A program made the position numbers and the translations under genes. Shown in pieces: positions 44,625 to 53,698 of a stretch of DNA of 64,000 nt. Below the pieces are notes generated by a model that saw nothing but the letters and a program-made list of their open reading frames with translations, did not search any database and was not told the origin of the DNA. Source of the stretch: Bacteroidaceae bacterium (GTDB taxonomy: Bacteria; Bacteroidota; Bacteroidia; Bacteroidales; Bacteroidaceae); the NCBI GenBank assembly GCA_017548075.1, contig JAFYNL010000027.1, forward strand, positions 40,719-104,718. The letters are read 5' to 3'. Position 1 is the stretch's first letter. The number at the start of each line of letters is the position of its first letter.

Positions 44625-45690
44625 GATTATTGGAATACTTTTTGGAGCAACCCTGCTCCTTTCCTCCTGCTATCAGCCAAATGTCGTGATGAAAACAGTT
44701 GTCGATTGGAATGGAAACTGCACTCGCGAAGTCTCTTATAGTAATGAAATGTCTAAGGAAGAACGCGACTCTGAACTTGGCGAGCATCTGAATGGGTGGT
44801 CGCAACCTGTGCCTATGTGCCTGAATATTGATGCTTTCTGCAAGAGTAAAACAGTTGTAGGAGAGGGAGATACAGTTACGACAACCTTCGAGCAAGTGTT
44901 TAAGTCTGTAAGCAAAATGTGTGAAGAGACGCCTTTGCAACTCAACGGAACCCAACTCAAGTCGAATGCCCAGCTGAAGAAGCATTTCCGTTGGTTCTAC
45001 ACAGACTATACTTTCACAGAAACATTCTATTGTGTGGGCGATATCTTCAATCTTGCAGACACGGTTTATGCAAGTAATGCCGTCATGAGTTACTGGTTTA
45101 CAGGAGAGCCCAATCTTGTTAAAGGACTTAGCGGAGCTGAAGCTTCGCAGAAACTTAGCGAGATAGAACCATTGGTTACAAGGTGGCTAAACGACAATCT
45201 CTTTCAGGTCGGCTTCGACTATATCGTTGCAAACTATGACTCCATTCCAAATCCGCCAGTCAACAAGGAACGCTTCATCGAACTTCACGACTCGCTTGCA
45301 CACTTCATTTTGGCAGATGCGGAGGACCCTCTGGATATTAATCCTACCGATAAGTTCCGTGAGTTCTTCCACTCAGATGCTTATTCAATGTTCTTCGGAG
45401 AAAATACTCTTCAGGCAGAAGAACTGACTAAAGAGTTAGAGAAACGCATGAACATCTTCTGTTTTAACGTTCCCTACACTCTTGTAATGCCTGGTAAAGT
45501 CGTAGATGCAGGCAATGGATCTCTACAACCTGACGGCTCAATTCTCTATCCCTTTACTGGTGAGCGTCTCATTCCAGAAGACTATACGATTACTGCAACC
45601 TCGCGAAAGACAAATGTTTGGGCTTACATCGTTTCTCTTCTTATTATTCTTCTTGCTGCAGGAAGCTTTTTTTACAGGAAACGCAAGTAG
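44611..45690 (+). CDS. Lipoprotein with C-terminal membrane helix
   Basis: A 359-residue protein. An N-terminal lipobox (LLLSSCYQ, cysteine near residue 20) suggests lipidation, yet the C terminus also has a membrane helix followed by a basic end (WAYIVSLLIILLAAGSFFYRKRK). The roughly 310 residues between have no family I recognise; there are many acidic residues and a pair of cysteines. If both signals are used, the protein is fixed to the inner membrane at both ends. It is in the ECF sigma operon and may be its signal sensor or target. Its last 47 bases overlap the end of mutY on the other strand. Confidence 0.72.
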   Translation: MKTSKIIGILFGATLLLSSCYQPNVVMKTVVDWNGNCTREVSYSNEMSKEERDSELGEHLNGWSQPVPMCLNIDAFCKSKTVVGEGDTVTTTFEQVFKSVSKMCEETPLQLNGTQLKSNAQLKKHFRWFYTDYTFTETFYCVGDIFNLADTVYASNAVMSYWFTGEPNLVKGLSGAEASQKLSEIEPLVTRWLNDNLFQVGFDYIVANYDSIPNPPVNKERFIELHDSLAHFILADAEDPLDINPTDKFREFFHSDAYSMFFGENTLQAEELTKELEKRMNIFCFNVPYTLVMPGKVVDAGNGSLQPDGSILYPFTGERLIPEDYTITATSRKTNVWAYIVSLLIILLAAGSFFYRKRK

Positions 45691-46729
45691 TAGAAGAGCT
45701 TTTGAGCTTCTCTAGAAGTTTTTCCAAAAGGCGAGGAAGAGCATAGTGGTCGAGGAGTTTTTCCTCGACCCATTTCCCTTCCAGTTGTGTTTCAGCAGAA
45801 GGCAAAGTAAGGCAGTAGAAGTCTGTATGAAGGCGTTGATGAGTGAGTTGATGGCGAATGTCGCTTGCAACGAGAGTCAAGGAATATTCCCCCTTGCATT
45901 GAAGGAACTCGTCAACTTGTTTGCTTGTCAACTTGTAGGCTGACTCAATCATTGGGAACTCGAAGAGTCCTTGCCAGATGTCGCCACTTCCTCTGCGATG
46001 GAGGAGAACCTTTCCATCCTCAGTTCGCGTATAAATATAGGTAAAGTAGCGGTCACGCACACTTGTTCGCTTTGCTTTGATGGGCAGTTTGTCAACAAGA
46101 TGCTCCTTTAATGCCTGGCAAGTTTCGGCAAGCGGACAGGCTTCGCAAAGTGGTGAAGTTGGCTTACATTGCAGGGCTCCGAAGTCCATAATGGCTTGAT
46201 TGTAGAGGGCTGGATGCTTGTGGTCGAGCATCTCGTCGGCAAGGGCTCGAAGCAATTTCTTTCCCTGAGTGGAATCGACTGGCTCAGTAATTCCGAAATG
46301 ACGGGCAAGAACCCTTTGCACATTACCATCGAGCACAGCATATGGCTCCTCGAAAGCAAAGCTCATAATGGCTGCAGCAGTATAATCGCCAACTCCTGGC
46401 AAAGCTCGAATGAAGCTGTAATCTTTTGGGAAACAACCTGTTTCTGCAATCTTTTTGGCTGCAGCATGAAGGTGACGAGCACGGCTGTAGTAACCCAATC
46501 CTTGCCAAAGCCGCATCACTTCCTCCTCGCTTGCCTTTGCCAAACTTTCAGCCGTAGGGAATCGCTCGGCAAAGCGAAGGTAGTAACTCATCCCTTGAAC
46601 AATCTGCGTTTGCTGAAGGATGAATTCCGAGAGCATGATGAGGTAAGGGTCGCTTGTCTGCCTCCAAGGTAAATCACGACCATTTGCTTCGTACCAAGCC
46701 TCGAGTTGAGTAGGAAATGATGAAATCAT
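45644..46729 (-). CDS. mutY: Adenine DNA glycosylase MutY
   Basis: Removes adenine mispaired with 8-oxoguanine. The 361-residue protein (start MISSFPTQLEAWY) shows NGRDLPWR, the helix-hairpin-helix LPGVGDYTAAAIMSFAF with LDGNVQRVLAR (catalytic Asp), the iron-sulfur motif C-x6-C-x2-C-x5-C (CKPTSPLCEACPLAETC), and a C-terminal NUDIX-like domain that reads the oxidised base (about 225-345). The C-terminal codons overlap the convergent lipoprotein gene. Confidence 0.95.
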   Translation of the reverse strand: MISSFPTQLEAWYEANGRDLPWRQTSDPYLIMLSEFILQQTQIVQGMSYYLRFAERFPTAESLAKASEEEVMRLWQGLGYYSRARHLHAAAKKIAETGCFPKDYSFIRALPGVGDYTAAAIMSFAFEEPYAVLDGNVQRVLARHFGITEPVDSTQGKKLLRALADEMLDHKHPALYNQAIMDFGALQCKPTSPLCEACPLAETCQALKEHLVDKLPIKAKRTSVRDRYFTYIYTRTEDGKVLLHRRGSGDIWQGLFEFPMIESAYKLTSKQVDEFLQCKGEYSLTLVASDIRHQLTHQRLHTDFYCLTLPSAETQLEGKWVEEKLLDHYALPRLLEKLLEKLKSSSTTCVSCKKSFLQQEE

Positions 46730-46826
46730 GATGCAAAAGTACTGCTTTTTTGCCTTGAATCGAGTCAAGTGGCAACTTTTTTTTAATAAAATGAGTCAAA
46801 ACCTTTCTACTTTAGAAAAATAATCG

Positions 46827-46834
46827 TACCTTTG
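46827..46834 (+). promoter_or_regulatory. -7 box of the small ribosome-associated gene
   Basis: TACCTTTG, 54 bp before the ATG at 46889. The preceding AT-rich region holds no clear -33 element. Confidence 0.65.
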
Positions 46835-46888
46835 CAGTCCGAAATTGTATAAACATATAATTAGTACTAACCATAAACACCCAAAATT

Positions 46889-46978
46889 ATGCCAAACGGA
46901 AAGAAGCATAAGAGGCACAAGATGTCTACGCACAAGCGTAAGAAGAGACTGAGAAAGAACAGACATAAGAGCAAGTAA
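46889..46978 (+). CDS. 29-residue basic AURKAIP1/COX24-type protein
   Basis: ATG to TAA encodes only 29 residues, of which well over half are Lys, Arg or His (MPNGKKHKRHK then THKRKKRLRKNRHKSK). This matches the tiny Bacteroidetes proteins named AURKAIP1/COX24-domain, related to the C terminus of a mitochondrial small-subunit protein, and it is probably a ribosomal component. It has its own promoter and terminator. A gene this short is easily missed by ORF callers. Confidence 0.88.
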   Translation: MPNGKKHKRHKMSTHKRKKRLRKNRHKSK

Positions 46979-46994
46979 ACAACTTCTCAGGCCT

Positions 46995-47028
46995 AAAAGG
47001 TGACAGCACTTAGCTCCGTCACCTTTTT
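46995..47028 (+). terminator. Terminator after the 29-residue gene
   Basis: Stem AAAAGGTGAC/GTCACCTTTT with a 13-base loop and a T-rich end (TTTTTCTTT), 16 bp after the stop and 14 bp before the RNase G start. Some read-through into RNase G may be regulated here. Confidence 0.85.
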
Positions 47029-47042
47029 CTTTGAAAGCAGGA

Positions 47043-48623
47043 ATGGACGTTACAAGCGAACTTTACATCGACGTACAGCCGAAGAAAATCTCTATCGCTT
47101 TGACTGAGGACAAGCGACTGGCAGAGTATCAGGAAGAGGAACAAAGCGTTTCATATTCCGTGGGCAACGTGTATCTGGCGAAAGTCAAGAAGCTCATGCC
47201 TGGACTCAATGCCTGCTTTGTCAATGTAGGTCATGAACGCGATGCCTTCCTGCATTACCTCGACCTCGGCTTGCAGTTTGCATCCTACGCCAAGTACCTT
47301 AAACAAGTACAGAGCGACCGCAAGAATCTCTATTCTTTCGAGAAGGCTTCGCTTTTGCCAGAACTTCCTAAGGACGGAAGCGTGCAGACGACTCTTCAGC
47401 AAGGACAGGAGATTCTCGTTCAGATTGTAAAGGAACCCATCAACACCAAAGGCCCTCGCCTGAGTTGCGACCTCTCTTTCCCTGGTCGTTTCCTTGTCTT
47501 CGAGCCTTTTGGCGACAGGGTTTCCGTCTCCACGAAAATCAAGAGCAGTGCCGAAAGAGCACGCCTGAAGCAAGTCATCGAAAGCATCAAGCCCAAGAAC
47601 TGCAGCATCATTGTTCGTACTGTGGCCGAGGGTAAGCGAACGAGCGAACTGGATGCCGAGATGAAAGTCCTCGTTGCTCGATGGGAAGGAATTCTCCGTA
47701 AAGTGCAGCAGGCCAAGGAGTTGCCGACGCTTGTCCACGAAGAGACGAGCAGAACAGTTGCCATGCTTCGCGACCTCTTCAACCCGAGTTACGAGAATAT
47801 CTACGTCAACAATGCCGATGTCTATAAGGAGGTTCACGATTATGTCAGCCTGATTGCTCCTGAGCGGGCAGGTGTGGTGAAGCTCTACAAAGGCAATCTG
47901 CCCATCTTCGACAACTTCGACATCACTCGTCAGATTAAGTCCGGCTTCGGTCGAACCGTTTCGTACAAGCACGGAGCCTACCTCATCATCGAGCATACGG
48001 AAGCCCTTCATGTGGTGGATGTCAATAGTGGAAACCGAACTCGAAACGCTGATAGTCAGGAAGCAAATGCCCTCGAAGTCAATCTCGGAGCGGCAGACGA
48101 ACTTGCTCGTCAGCTCAGGTTGCGAGACATGGGCGGCATCATCGTCGTGGACTTCATCGATATGAAGTTGGCGGAAGACCGTCAGCAACTTTACGAGCAC
48201 ATGTGTGAGTTGATGAAACGCGACCGTGCTCGCCATAACATCCTGCCTTTGAGCAAGTTCTGCCTGATGCAAATCACTCGTCAGAGGGTGCGTCCCGTTA
48301 TGGATGTGGCAGTTGAAGAGGCTTGCCCGACTTGTCAGGGAACGGGACAAATCAAGAGTAGTTTCCTCTTCCACAAGGTTTTGGAGGGCAAAATTAAGTT
48401 CCTTTACCACAAACTTGGCGTGAAACGTTTCACCCTTCATGTGCATCCTTATGTGGCTGCTTACCTGAATCAGGGTATTTTGAGTCTGCGTAGGAAGTGG
48501 CAACTCAAGTATGGCCTCGGCGTGAAGGTCATTCCAAGTCAGAAACTGGCCTTCCTTCAGTACGAGTTCTACGATAAGGACGGGCAGGAAATCGACATGA
48601 AGGAGGAGGTTGAAATCCGATGA
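47043..48623 (+). CDS. rng: Ribonuclease E/G family protein (RNase G-like)
   Basis: A 526-residue single-strand endoribonuclease for rRNA and mRNA processing. Visible parts: S1 domain at about 35-115 (VGNVYLAKVKKLMPGLNACFVNVGHERDAFLH), the DNase I-like catalytic region with HVVDVNSGN and GIIVVDFIDM (metal Asp residues), and the zinc-link CPTCQGTG near residue 430. ATG at 47043 is preferred to an in-frame TTG four codons earlier because AGGA lies just upstream. The stop overlaps the nuclease/phosphatase gene (ATGA). Confidence 0.95.
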   Translation: MDVTSELYIDVQPKKISIALTEDKRLAEYQEEEQSVSYSVGNVYLAKVKKLMPGLNACFVNVGHERDAFLHYLDLGLQFASYAKYLKQVQSDRKNLYSFEKASLLPELPKDGSVQTTLQQGQEILVQIVKEPINTKGPRLSCDLSFPGRFLVFEPFGDRVSVSTKIKSSAERARLKQVIESIKPKNCSIIVRTVAEGKRTSELDAEMKVLVARWEGILRKVQQAKELPTLVHEETSRTVAMLRDLFNPSYENIYVNNADVYKEVHDYVSLIAPERAGVVKLYKGNLPIFDNFDITRQIKSGFGRTVSYKHGAYLIIEHTEALHVVDVNSGNRTRNADSQEANALEVNLGAADELARQLRLRDMGGIIVVDFIDMKLAEDRQQLYEHMCELMKRDRARHNILPLSKFCLMQITRQRVRPVMDVAVEEACPTCQGTGQIKSSFLFHKVLEGKIKFLYHKLGVKRFTLHVHPYVAAYLNQGILSLRRKWQLKYGLGVKVIPSQKLAFLQYEFYDKDGQEIDMKEEVEIR

Positions 48624-49384
48624 AAAAGACTATTTTCTGCTTGTTAATTGCACTTTTGGGGGCAGTTCTTCCTGCTTCCGTGCAAGCCAAGAAGGTGCGG
48701 AATCTGCGCCTTACATCTTATAATATACAGCATGGCGAAGGTCTCGACAAGAAGATTGACCATGCTCGTCAAGCAAAGATTCTTCGCAAGGCTCATACTC
48801 AAGTGGCTGCCATTCAAGAGGTTGATAGCGTAACAAAGCGTAATGGAGGTCTCTATTCACTTGAGGAGATTGGTCGCAAAGCCAAGATGTTCAGCACCTT
48901 TGCCCCTGCCATCAACTTTCAGGGAGGCAAGTACGGTATCGGCATTCTCAGCAAGAAGCAGCCGATGAGTGTGCATCGCATTCCTCTTCCAGGTCGTGAA
49001 GAGCCTCGAATGCTCTTGGTGGCTGAGTTCAAGCATTATGTTGTGGCTTGCACTCACCTTAGTTTGACCGATGAAGACCGCATGTTGAGCGTTCCTATTA
49101 TTGTAGAAGAGGCGAAGAAGTGGTCGAAGCCTTTCATCTTGATGGGCGACTTGAACGATGAGCCGGGAATGCCTTTCTACAGGGAGATGCAGAAGCATTT
49201 CCTCTTCCTTAACCCGGCTCACGATAAGACTTTCCCTGCCGACGAACCCAACATCTGCATCGACCATGTGGCAATCTTCAGGCCGACTCCAGATGCTACA
49301 ATCTCCTACTATCGCACTTGGGTAGGCGAGGAGACTTCGTCCGACCATCGTCCCCTCCACGCAAGGCTCGGCCTTTATAAATAA
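48620..49384 (+). CDS. Secreted endonuclease/exonuclease/phosphatase-family hydrolase
   Basis: A 254-residue protein with signal peptide (cleavage near SVQAK). EEP-fold motifs: LTSYNIQHGEGLD, AIQEVD, the MGDLNDEP metal and catalytic block near residue 175, ICIDHV and TSSDHRPL at the end. It may cleave nucleic acid or phosphate esters outside the cytoplasm; the substrate is not clear. It is coupled to RNase G by a four-base overlap and converges with the CotH gene across array G. Confidence 0.9.
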   Translation: MKKTIFCLLIALLGAVLPASVQAKKVRNLRLTSYNIQHGEGLDKKIDHARQAKILRKAHTQVAAIQEVDSVTKRNGGLYSLEEIGRKAKMFSTFAPAINFQGGKYGIGILSKKQPMSVHRIPLPGREEPRMLLVAEFKHYVVACTHLSLTDEDRMLSVPIIVEEAKKWSKPFILMGDLNDEPGMPFYREMQKHFLFLNPAHDKTFPADEPNICIDHVAIFRPTPDATISYYRTWVGEETSSDHRPLHARLGLYK

Positions 49385-49387
49385 GAG

Positions 49388-49481
49388 GCACGTCTAGTTC
49401 CCAAACTTAACGTGTTATGTTTGCAAAGTTAACGTGTTACGTTGACCAACTTAACGTGTGTCGTTTGATTCGTAACTAGAG
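49388..49481. repeat. 22-bp phased array G
   Basis: ACGTGT at 49410, 49432 and 49454 and ACTAGA at 49476, each 22 bp apart; a further CACGTC lies near 49389. Centres are CCCAAA, TTTGCAAA and TTGACCAA. The ends read CTAGTT and AACTAG, forming inverted ends. It fills the gap between two convergent genes. Confidence 0.92.
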
Positions 49482-49485
49482 ATGA

Positions 49486-52053
49486 TTAGCGATTGAGTTT
49501 GACTGTGCGGCGGCGGCCATTAAGTTCCCATGTGATGATGTAAAGACCACGAGGCAGGTTGGCAAGTGTTGTGCCATCGCAAGCACGGAAGGTTCGTTGG
49601 AGTCGACCTGTGCTGTCGTAGAGGTACACGGTGAATCGTAGTGTGTTGATGTCATCGGTGCCGAAGTGGAGACGTCCGCTGTAAGGGTCGTAGGCAAGTG
49701 CATAGTCTATGTCACCATTGATGTTGTCTATGGCATCGGGATCAGGATCTACTATGCCCACAGCAGTGATGTCCCAAAGGCGGTTCTTGGACGTGGCGTT
49801 GCGGTCGTTGCTGGTGTAGCTAAGCACTGCCGTGCCATTGGATGCATTGCCGCTGCTTAAGTTGGCAGCATGTTGGGAGAATCGACTAATCAGGTTGAAA
49901 TGGTTGTCGGCCTGTACCACGAAGTCCCATTGCTGTCGCATGTTGAGCGAGTCGCCTTGTGCAGTGTTGAGTTGCGTTCCAACGAGTGTTTCGGCTGTAG
50001 GTTCACCTTCGGTAGGATCATTGAGTGCTAGTCCTGTAGCACGGTTGACGACATACAGGTATCCGTTAGCTAGTGGGAAGATGCGCCATTGCTGGCTTTC
50101 GGCCTCCTCGTTCCTAGCATTGCATACCACAGCATCTGTCTCGGCATTGACATCAAAGACAGTCGCTGTACCAATATTACTAATGGTATAGTAGCTGAGC
50201 GAGTCGGCTGGGAAGTCTGGCACCTTGGGTTGTGGGTCGGGATCGGGTTCTATGTCAGGTTCGTCGGGACACAACTCTGCAAAGGCTCCATCAAGGTATT
50301 TGAGATGCTCATGGATGTAGTAGCGCAGGTCTTTGATGTACTCATTATAAGTCGAATAAAGCACAATCTCGCGCAATGTCCTTTGGTTGATAGACCATCG
50401 CTGGTAGTTGAGTTCCTTTGATTCGTTCAGGAGCACCTCGAGGCTGTCGATTTGCTGGTTGAGGTAACTCTCGAGGCCGTCGTTGACCACTTCGTGGAAG
50501 CGTCGGTTGATGAGCCGCGCAAACCAGGGGTCCTCCCACATCCGGCGTACCCACCTGCGCATATTGTCGTAACCCACATCGGCCATCATCTGATAGAGCG
50601 TGTTGTAGCCCTTGCCTTCGCGGTCGCGGTTGTCGTTGTTGTATGCGATGTCGTAGTCCCAAAGCGGTCCCCAATAGATGTGGTCATCCTGCTGATCCTT
50701 GTTAAAATATGTGCTGTAGAAGCCATCGACATTGCCGCTGATTTCCGTGCAGACATACCAATCGGCGAGCGACGTGGAATCCACAAGGGGACGGTAGCCT
50801 TCGTCCTTATCGTCAAATACATCAGAATAGAGGCGTTGCTCGAAGTTCTGGATGAAATTCTGGATGTAGTTTCTCTGCTCTGAGCTGATTTCGTCCTCTT
50901 CGGGATAGTGGATGCGGATGGGTACGCCCTTATTGGTGCGGAAAGTGACATCCGAGCTGATGGCTTCGAGGAGATAGCCGCCCGTTATGTCGGACGTTTC
51001 GGATAGCGGCCAGTCCTGCTCTGTGACGCCCACGCGGTGCGGTCTCACCTCCACCTGGTCGGAGATTTGGTATGTACCATCGTAGCGGTCGTTGAAGGTG
51101 AGGTCCACGAACTTGGCGGCAGGGTTGAACTCCATCCCCAACCATTCGCCCATTTGGCGGGTTACGGCATTGCGTATGAGCGTCTTGTCGCCGTGGTTGG
51201 CCAGCAGTGTCCATTTCTTTGCCTTGGCATAGCCCTTGCCGAGGAGTTTCTCCTTCTCGTGGAACTTGAGTTTATATGGCTTTTTTGCTAAACCCCATGT
51301 GGCGTTGCCGCGTCCGCGTATTTCCAAAGAGTCGAAGAAGGTCACGTTGTCGTTCTCATCGACATACCACATTCGAGCATAGACGTAAGTGGTCTTGCTG
51401 CTTATGTTGCGTCCGTTGAAGGTATTGATATAAACGTGTGGAAGGTTGGTGAGCCGCTGTACTTCCTTGTCGGATGGGTCACCGGGGTCTGGTGCATCGG
51501 CTATCTTCTCCAGTCGCCAAGTGAACTGTGGCTCAAGAGAATAGTCGGCGTTGGGCAGGTCGTCGCCATCTGTGTCGCTTACTACGTTCCAAAATGAGTT
51601 GGCTCCCCACGAGTCGTATGGAGAATTGGTGGCACGCACGGCATAGGTGTCGCCCTGCTTGTACCATACCTGCCCTTCCCAATTGTCGCGTGCAAGATTG
51701 GCGTTGGTACGGATATGTCCTTCATGCTGCATCCATTCGGTCTGTCCGTTCCTGCAGTCAGGGTTAGTGAAGTATTGATTCACCTGCCAACCCGGCGACC
51801 GGTACAGGTCGCCGCCTTCTATCCTGTGGAATGTGAAGCTACCGGCTGCGTCCTGTTCGTCGGTCAGCCAACCGTCGTCGGTAAGGAAAAACTTTGTATT
51901 GACTTCGCTTGTGCCGTCGTAGAAAGTGTAGATGTGATAAGTTGCCTCTGCTTCGATGGCGGCATTGGCAGCGTTGTACTGTTCGTCGGTCACCTCTTGA
52001 GCGACTGCAGTGACAGTAATTAACGTCAATAACGATAGTAACAATTTCTTCAT
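49486..52053 (-). CDS. CotH-kinase protein with ricin-type lectin domain
   Basis: An 855-residue secreted protein (signal peptide to about VAQEV). After a variable N-terminal part, the CotH kinase domain (about 205-560) shows SLEIRGRGNATWGLAKKPYKLKF, KKWTLLANHGDKTLIRN, and the metal block YWGPLWDYDIAYNND. A ricin-type beta-trefoil follows (about 620-790; three W-containing repeats, QQWRIFPL, QQWDFV, RLWDIT) and a tail LANLPRGLYIITWELNGRR. CotH proteins phosphorylate proteins or act on surface polymers; the lectin suggests binding to a glycan. It is a single gene with its own promoter. Confidence 0.87.
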   Translation of the reverse strand: MKKLLLSLLTLITVTAVAQEVTDEQYNAANAAIEAEATYHIYTFYDGTSEVNTKFFLTDDGWLTDEQDAAGSFTFHRIEGGDLYRSPGWQVNQYFTNPDCRNGQTEWMQHEGHIRTNANLARDNWEGQVWYKQGDTYAVRATNSPYDSWGANSFWNVVSDTDGDDLPNADYSLEPQFTWRLEKIADAPDPGDPSDKEVQRLTNLPHVYINTFNGRNISSKTTYVYARMWYVDENDNVTFFDSLEIRGRGNATWGLAKKPYKLKFHEKEKLLGKGYAKAKKWTLLANHGDKTLIRNAVTRQMGEWLGMEFNPAAKFVDLTFNDRYDGTYQISDQVEVRPHRVGVTEQDWPLSETSDITGGYLLEAISSDVTFRTNKGVPIRIHYPEEDEISSEQRNYIQNFIQNFEQRLYSDVFDDKDEGYRPLVDSTSLADWYVCTEISGNVDGFYSTYFNKDQQDDHIYWGPLWDYDIAYNNDNRDREGKGYNTLYQMMADVGYDNMRRWVRRMWEDPWFARLINRRFHEVVNDGLESYLNQQIDSLEVLLNESKELNYQRWSINQRTLREIVLYSTYNEYIKDLRYYIHEHLKYLDGAFAELCPDEPDIEPDPDPQPKVPDFPADSLSYYTISNIGTATVFDVNAETDAVVCNARNEEAESQQWRIFPLANGYLYVVNRATGLALNDPTEGEPTAETLVGTQLNTAQGDSLNMRQQWDFVVQADNHFNLISRFSQHAANLSSGNASNGTAVLSYTSNDRNATSKNRLWDITAVGIVDPDPDAIDNINGDIDYALAYDPYSGRLHFGTDDINTLRFTVYLYDSTGRLQRTFRACDGTTLANLPRGLYIITWELNGRRRTVKLNR

Positions 52054-52093
52054 GGTCTTTCTTGACAGAGTCGTAAAGGTAACCTTTTGCCTG

Positions 52094-52101
52094 CAAAATT
52101 A
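52094..52101 (-). promoter_or_regulatory. -7 box of the CotH gene
   Basis: TAATTTTG on the minus strand, 40 bp before the ATG. Confidence 0.55.
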
Positions 52102-52156
52102 GACAAATTTACCGAAAGTGCCAAAAAATACCCTGAAAACTATGGCTTGGGATGAC

Positions 52157-52732
52157 TTACAGGCTTGATGGATGACCTTCCTCGACTATCTTCAGGAAAA
52201 GTTTATGGATGCGAGTGTCGTCGGTTAGCTCAGGATGGAAGGCCGTGACGAGCATGTTCTTCTGTCGGGCTGCAATGATTTTCCCTTCGACGGTTGCAAG
52301 AATTTCAACATCATGGCCTGCCTCTTCGATATAAGGAGCGCGGATGAAAGTCATAGGAACTTTGCCGAGACCTTTGAACTCGCCTTCATAATTGAAACTC
52401 CCCAATTGTCTGCCATAAGCATTTCGCTTGGCGAGAATATCCATCACATCGAGGTGAATCCTGTCGAGCATGATGAGTCCAGCGCAAGTTCCCAAGACAG
52501 GAAGACCGCCCAAAATGGCTTCTCTGATGGGCTCGAACAGTCCTTCATCCCTCATAATCCGCATCATGGAAGTGCTTTCGCCGCCTGGAATCACAAGTCC
52601 AACCCCGTTTGAGGACAGAAATGACTGCCAATCGTCGAGGTTTCGGACAAGAATTGTTTCCACACCAAGAAGGTGGAGCATCTGCTCGTGCTCGGCAAAT
52701 GCTCCTTGTAAGGCTAAAATCGCTATCTTCAT
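52157..52732 (-). CDS. pdxT: Pyridoxal 5'-phosphate synthase glutaminase PdxT
   Basis: Supplies ammonia from glutamine to PdxS. The 191-residue protein has PGGEST (residues 49-54), the nucleophile cysteine in GTCAGLIML near residue 82, and the catalytic His-Glu pair in AFHPELTDD. It overlaps pdxS by four bases (ATGA), as in most organisms. Confidence 0.97.
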   Translation of the reverse strand: MKIAILALQGAFAEHEQMLHLLGVETILVRNLDDWQSFLSSNGVGLVIPGGESTSMMRIMRDEGLFEPIREAILGGLPVLGTCAGLIMLDRIHLDVMDILAKRNAYGRQLGSFNYEGEFKGLGKVPMTFIRAPYIEEAGHDVEILATVEGKIIAARQKNMLVTAFHPELTDDTRIHKLFLKIVEEGHPSSL

Positions 52733-53601
52733 TTTCCGCGTTCTGCCATCAGCAACTCAATTTCACTCTCGTTGATGCCCACCATTGCTTCGCCGAGGTC
52801 TTCGCTTAGTTCGGCAAGAATGGCAGGATTGTTGTAGTTCGTGACTGCCTTCACGATGGCTTGAGCTCGCTTTTCGGGATTGCCGCTCTTGAAGATGCCG
52901 CTTCCTACGAACACGCCTTCTGCTCCGAGTTGCATCATCAGGGCTGCATCGGCAGGCGTAGCCACACCTCCAGCCGCAAAGTTTACGACAGGCAGTTTGC
53001 CGTTCTCGTGAACGAACTTTACCAAATCGAAAGGCACTCGCAACTGCTTTGCAGCCTCGTAGAGTTCATCTTCACTCATCGATACAAGACGGCGTATCTC
53101 GCTCTGCATCAAGCGCATATGGCGGATAGCCTGAATGATGTCGCCCGTTCCAGGTTCTCCCTTCGTACGAATCATCGTGGCACCTTCGTTGATGCGACGG
53201 AGTGCTTCGCCCAAATCCTTCGCTCCGCAGACGAAAGGCACCTTGAACTTGCGCTTGTCGATGTGGTAGATGTCGTCGGCAGGCGAAAGCACCTCGCTCT
53301 CGTCGATGTAGTCAATCTCGATAGCTTCAAGTATCTGAGCCTCAGCAAAATGACCGATTCGGCACTTCGCCATCACGGGAATAGAGACGGCCTGCTGAAT
53401 GCCTTTAATCATTTTCGGGTCGCTCATACGACTCACACCTCCAGCAGCTCTGATGTCTGCGGGAATGCGTTCCAAAGCCATAACTGCACATGCCCCCGCA
53501 GCCTCCGCGATTCGCGCCTGTTCGGGGGTTGTCACATCCATAATCACACCGCCCTTGAGCATCTGTGCTAACTGACGGTTCAAAGTTGTTCTGTCTTCCA
53601 T
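52729..53601 (-). CDS. pdxS: Pyridoxal 5'-phosphate synthase PdxS
   Basis: Builds PLP from ribose 5-phosphate, glyceraldehyde 3-phosphate and ammonia. The 290-residue TIM barrel has the near-invariant blocks [54 protein letters not shown] and [20 protein letters not shown]. The start at MEDRTTLN gives the family length; a longer frame to 53661 would run through the promoter. Its promoter and a hairpin lie just upstream, next to the kinase-AraC gene. Confidence 0.98.
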   Translation of the reverse strand: MEDRTTLNRQLAQMLKGGVIMDVTTPEQARIAEAAGACAVMALERIPADIRAAGGVSRMSDPKMIKGIQQAVSIPVMAKCRIGHFAEAQILEAIEIDYIDESEVLSPADDIYHIDKRKFKVPFVCGAKDLGEALRRINEGATMIRTKGEPGTGDIIQAIRHMRLMQSEIRRLVSMSEDELYEAAKQLRVPFDLVKFVHENGKLPVVNFAAGGVATPADAALMMQLGAEGVFVGSGIFKSGNPEKRAQAIVKAVTNYNNPAILAELSEDLGEAMVGINESEIELLMAERGK

Positions 53602-53630
53602 ATTTCGTCTTTTTGTTGGTAAAACTTCGG

Positions 53631-53638
53631 CAAAATTA
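53631..53638 (-). promoter_or_regulatory. -7 box of pdxST
   Basis: TAATTTTG on the minus strand, 29 bp before the pdxS ATG. The -33 position falls in or next to the hairpin at 53651-53672. Confidence 0.65.
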
Positions 53639-53645
53639 GACACAA

Positions 53646-53675
53646 AAAAAGGAACGGACAATCATCCGTTCCCTT
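53646..53675 (-). terminator. Terminator of the kinase-AraC gene, possibly also an operator for pdxST
   Basis: Perfect 8-bp arms GGAACGGA/TCCGTTCC with a six-base loop, followed on the minus strand by seven T. It ends the kinase-AraC transcript, and because it covers the -33 region of pdxST it could also serve as a regulator binding site. Confidence 0.8.
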
Positions 53676-53698
53676 TTGGTAAAACTCTGTGCCGATAA

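Noticed and set aside
47151-48503. Minus-strand frame of 450 codons opposite RNase G
   Set aside because: Antisense shadow of a well-recognised gene.
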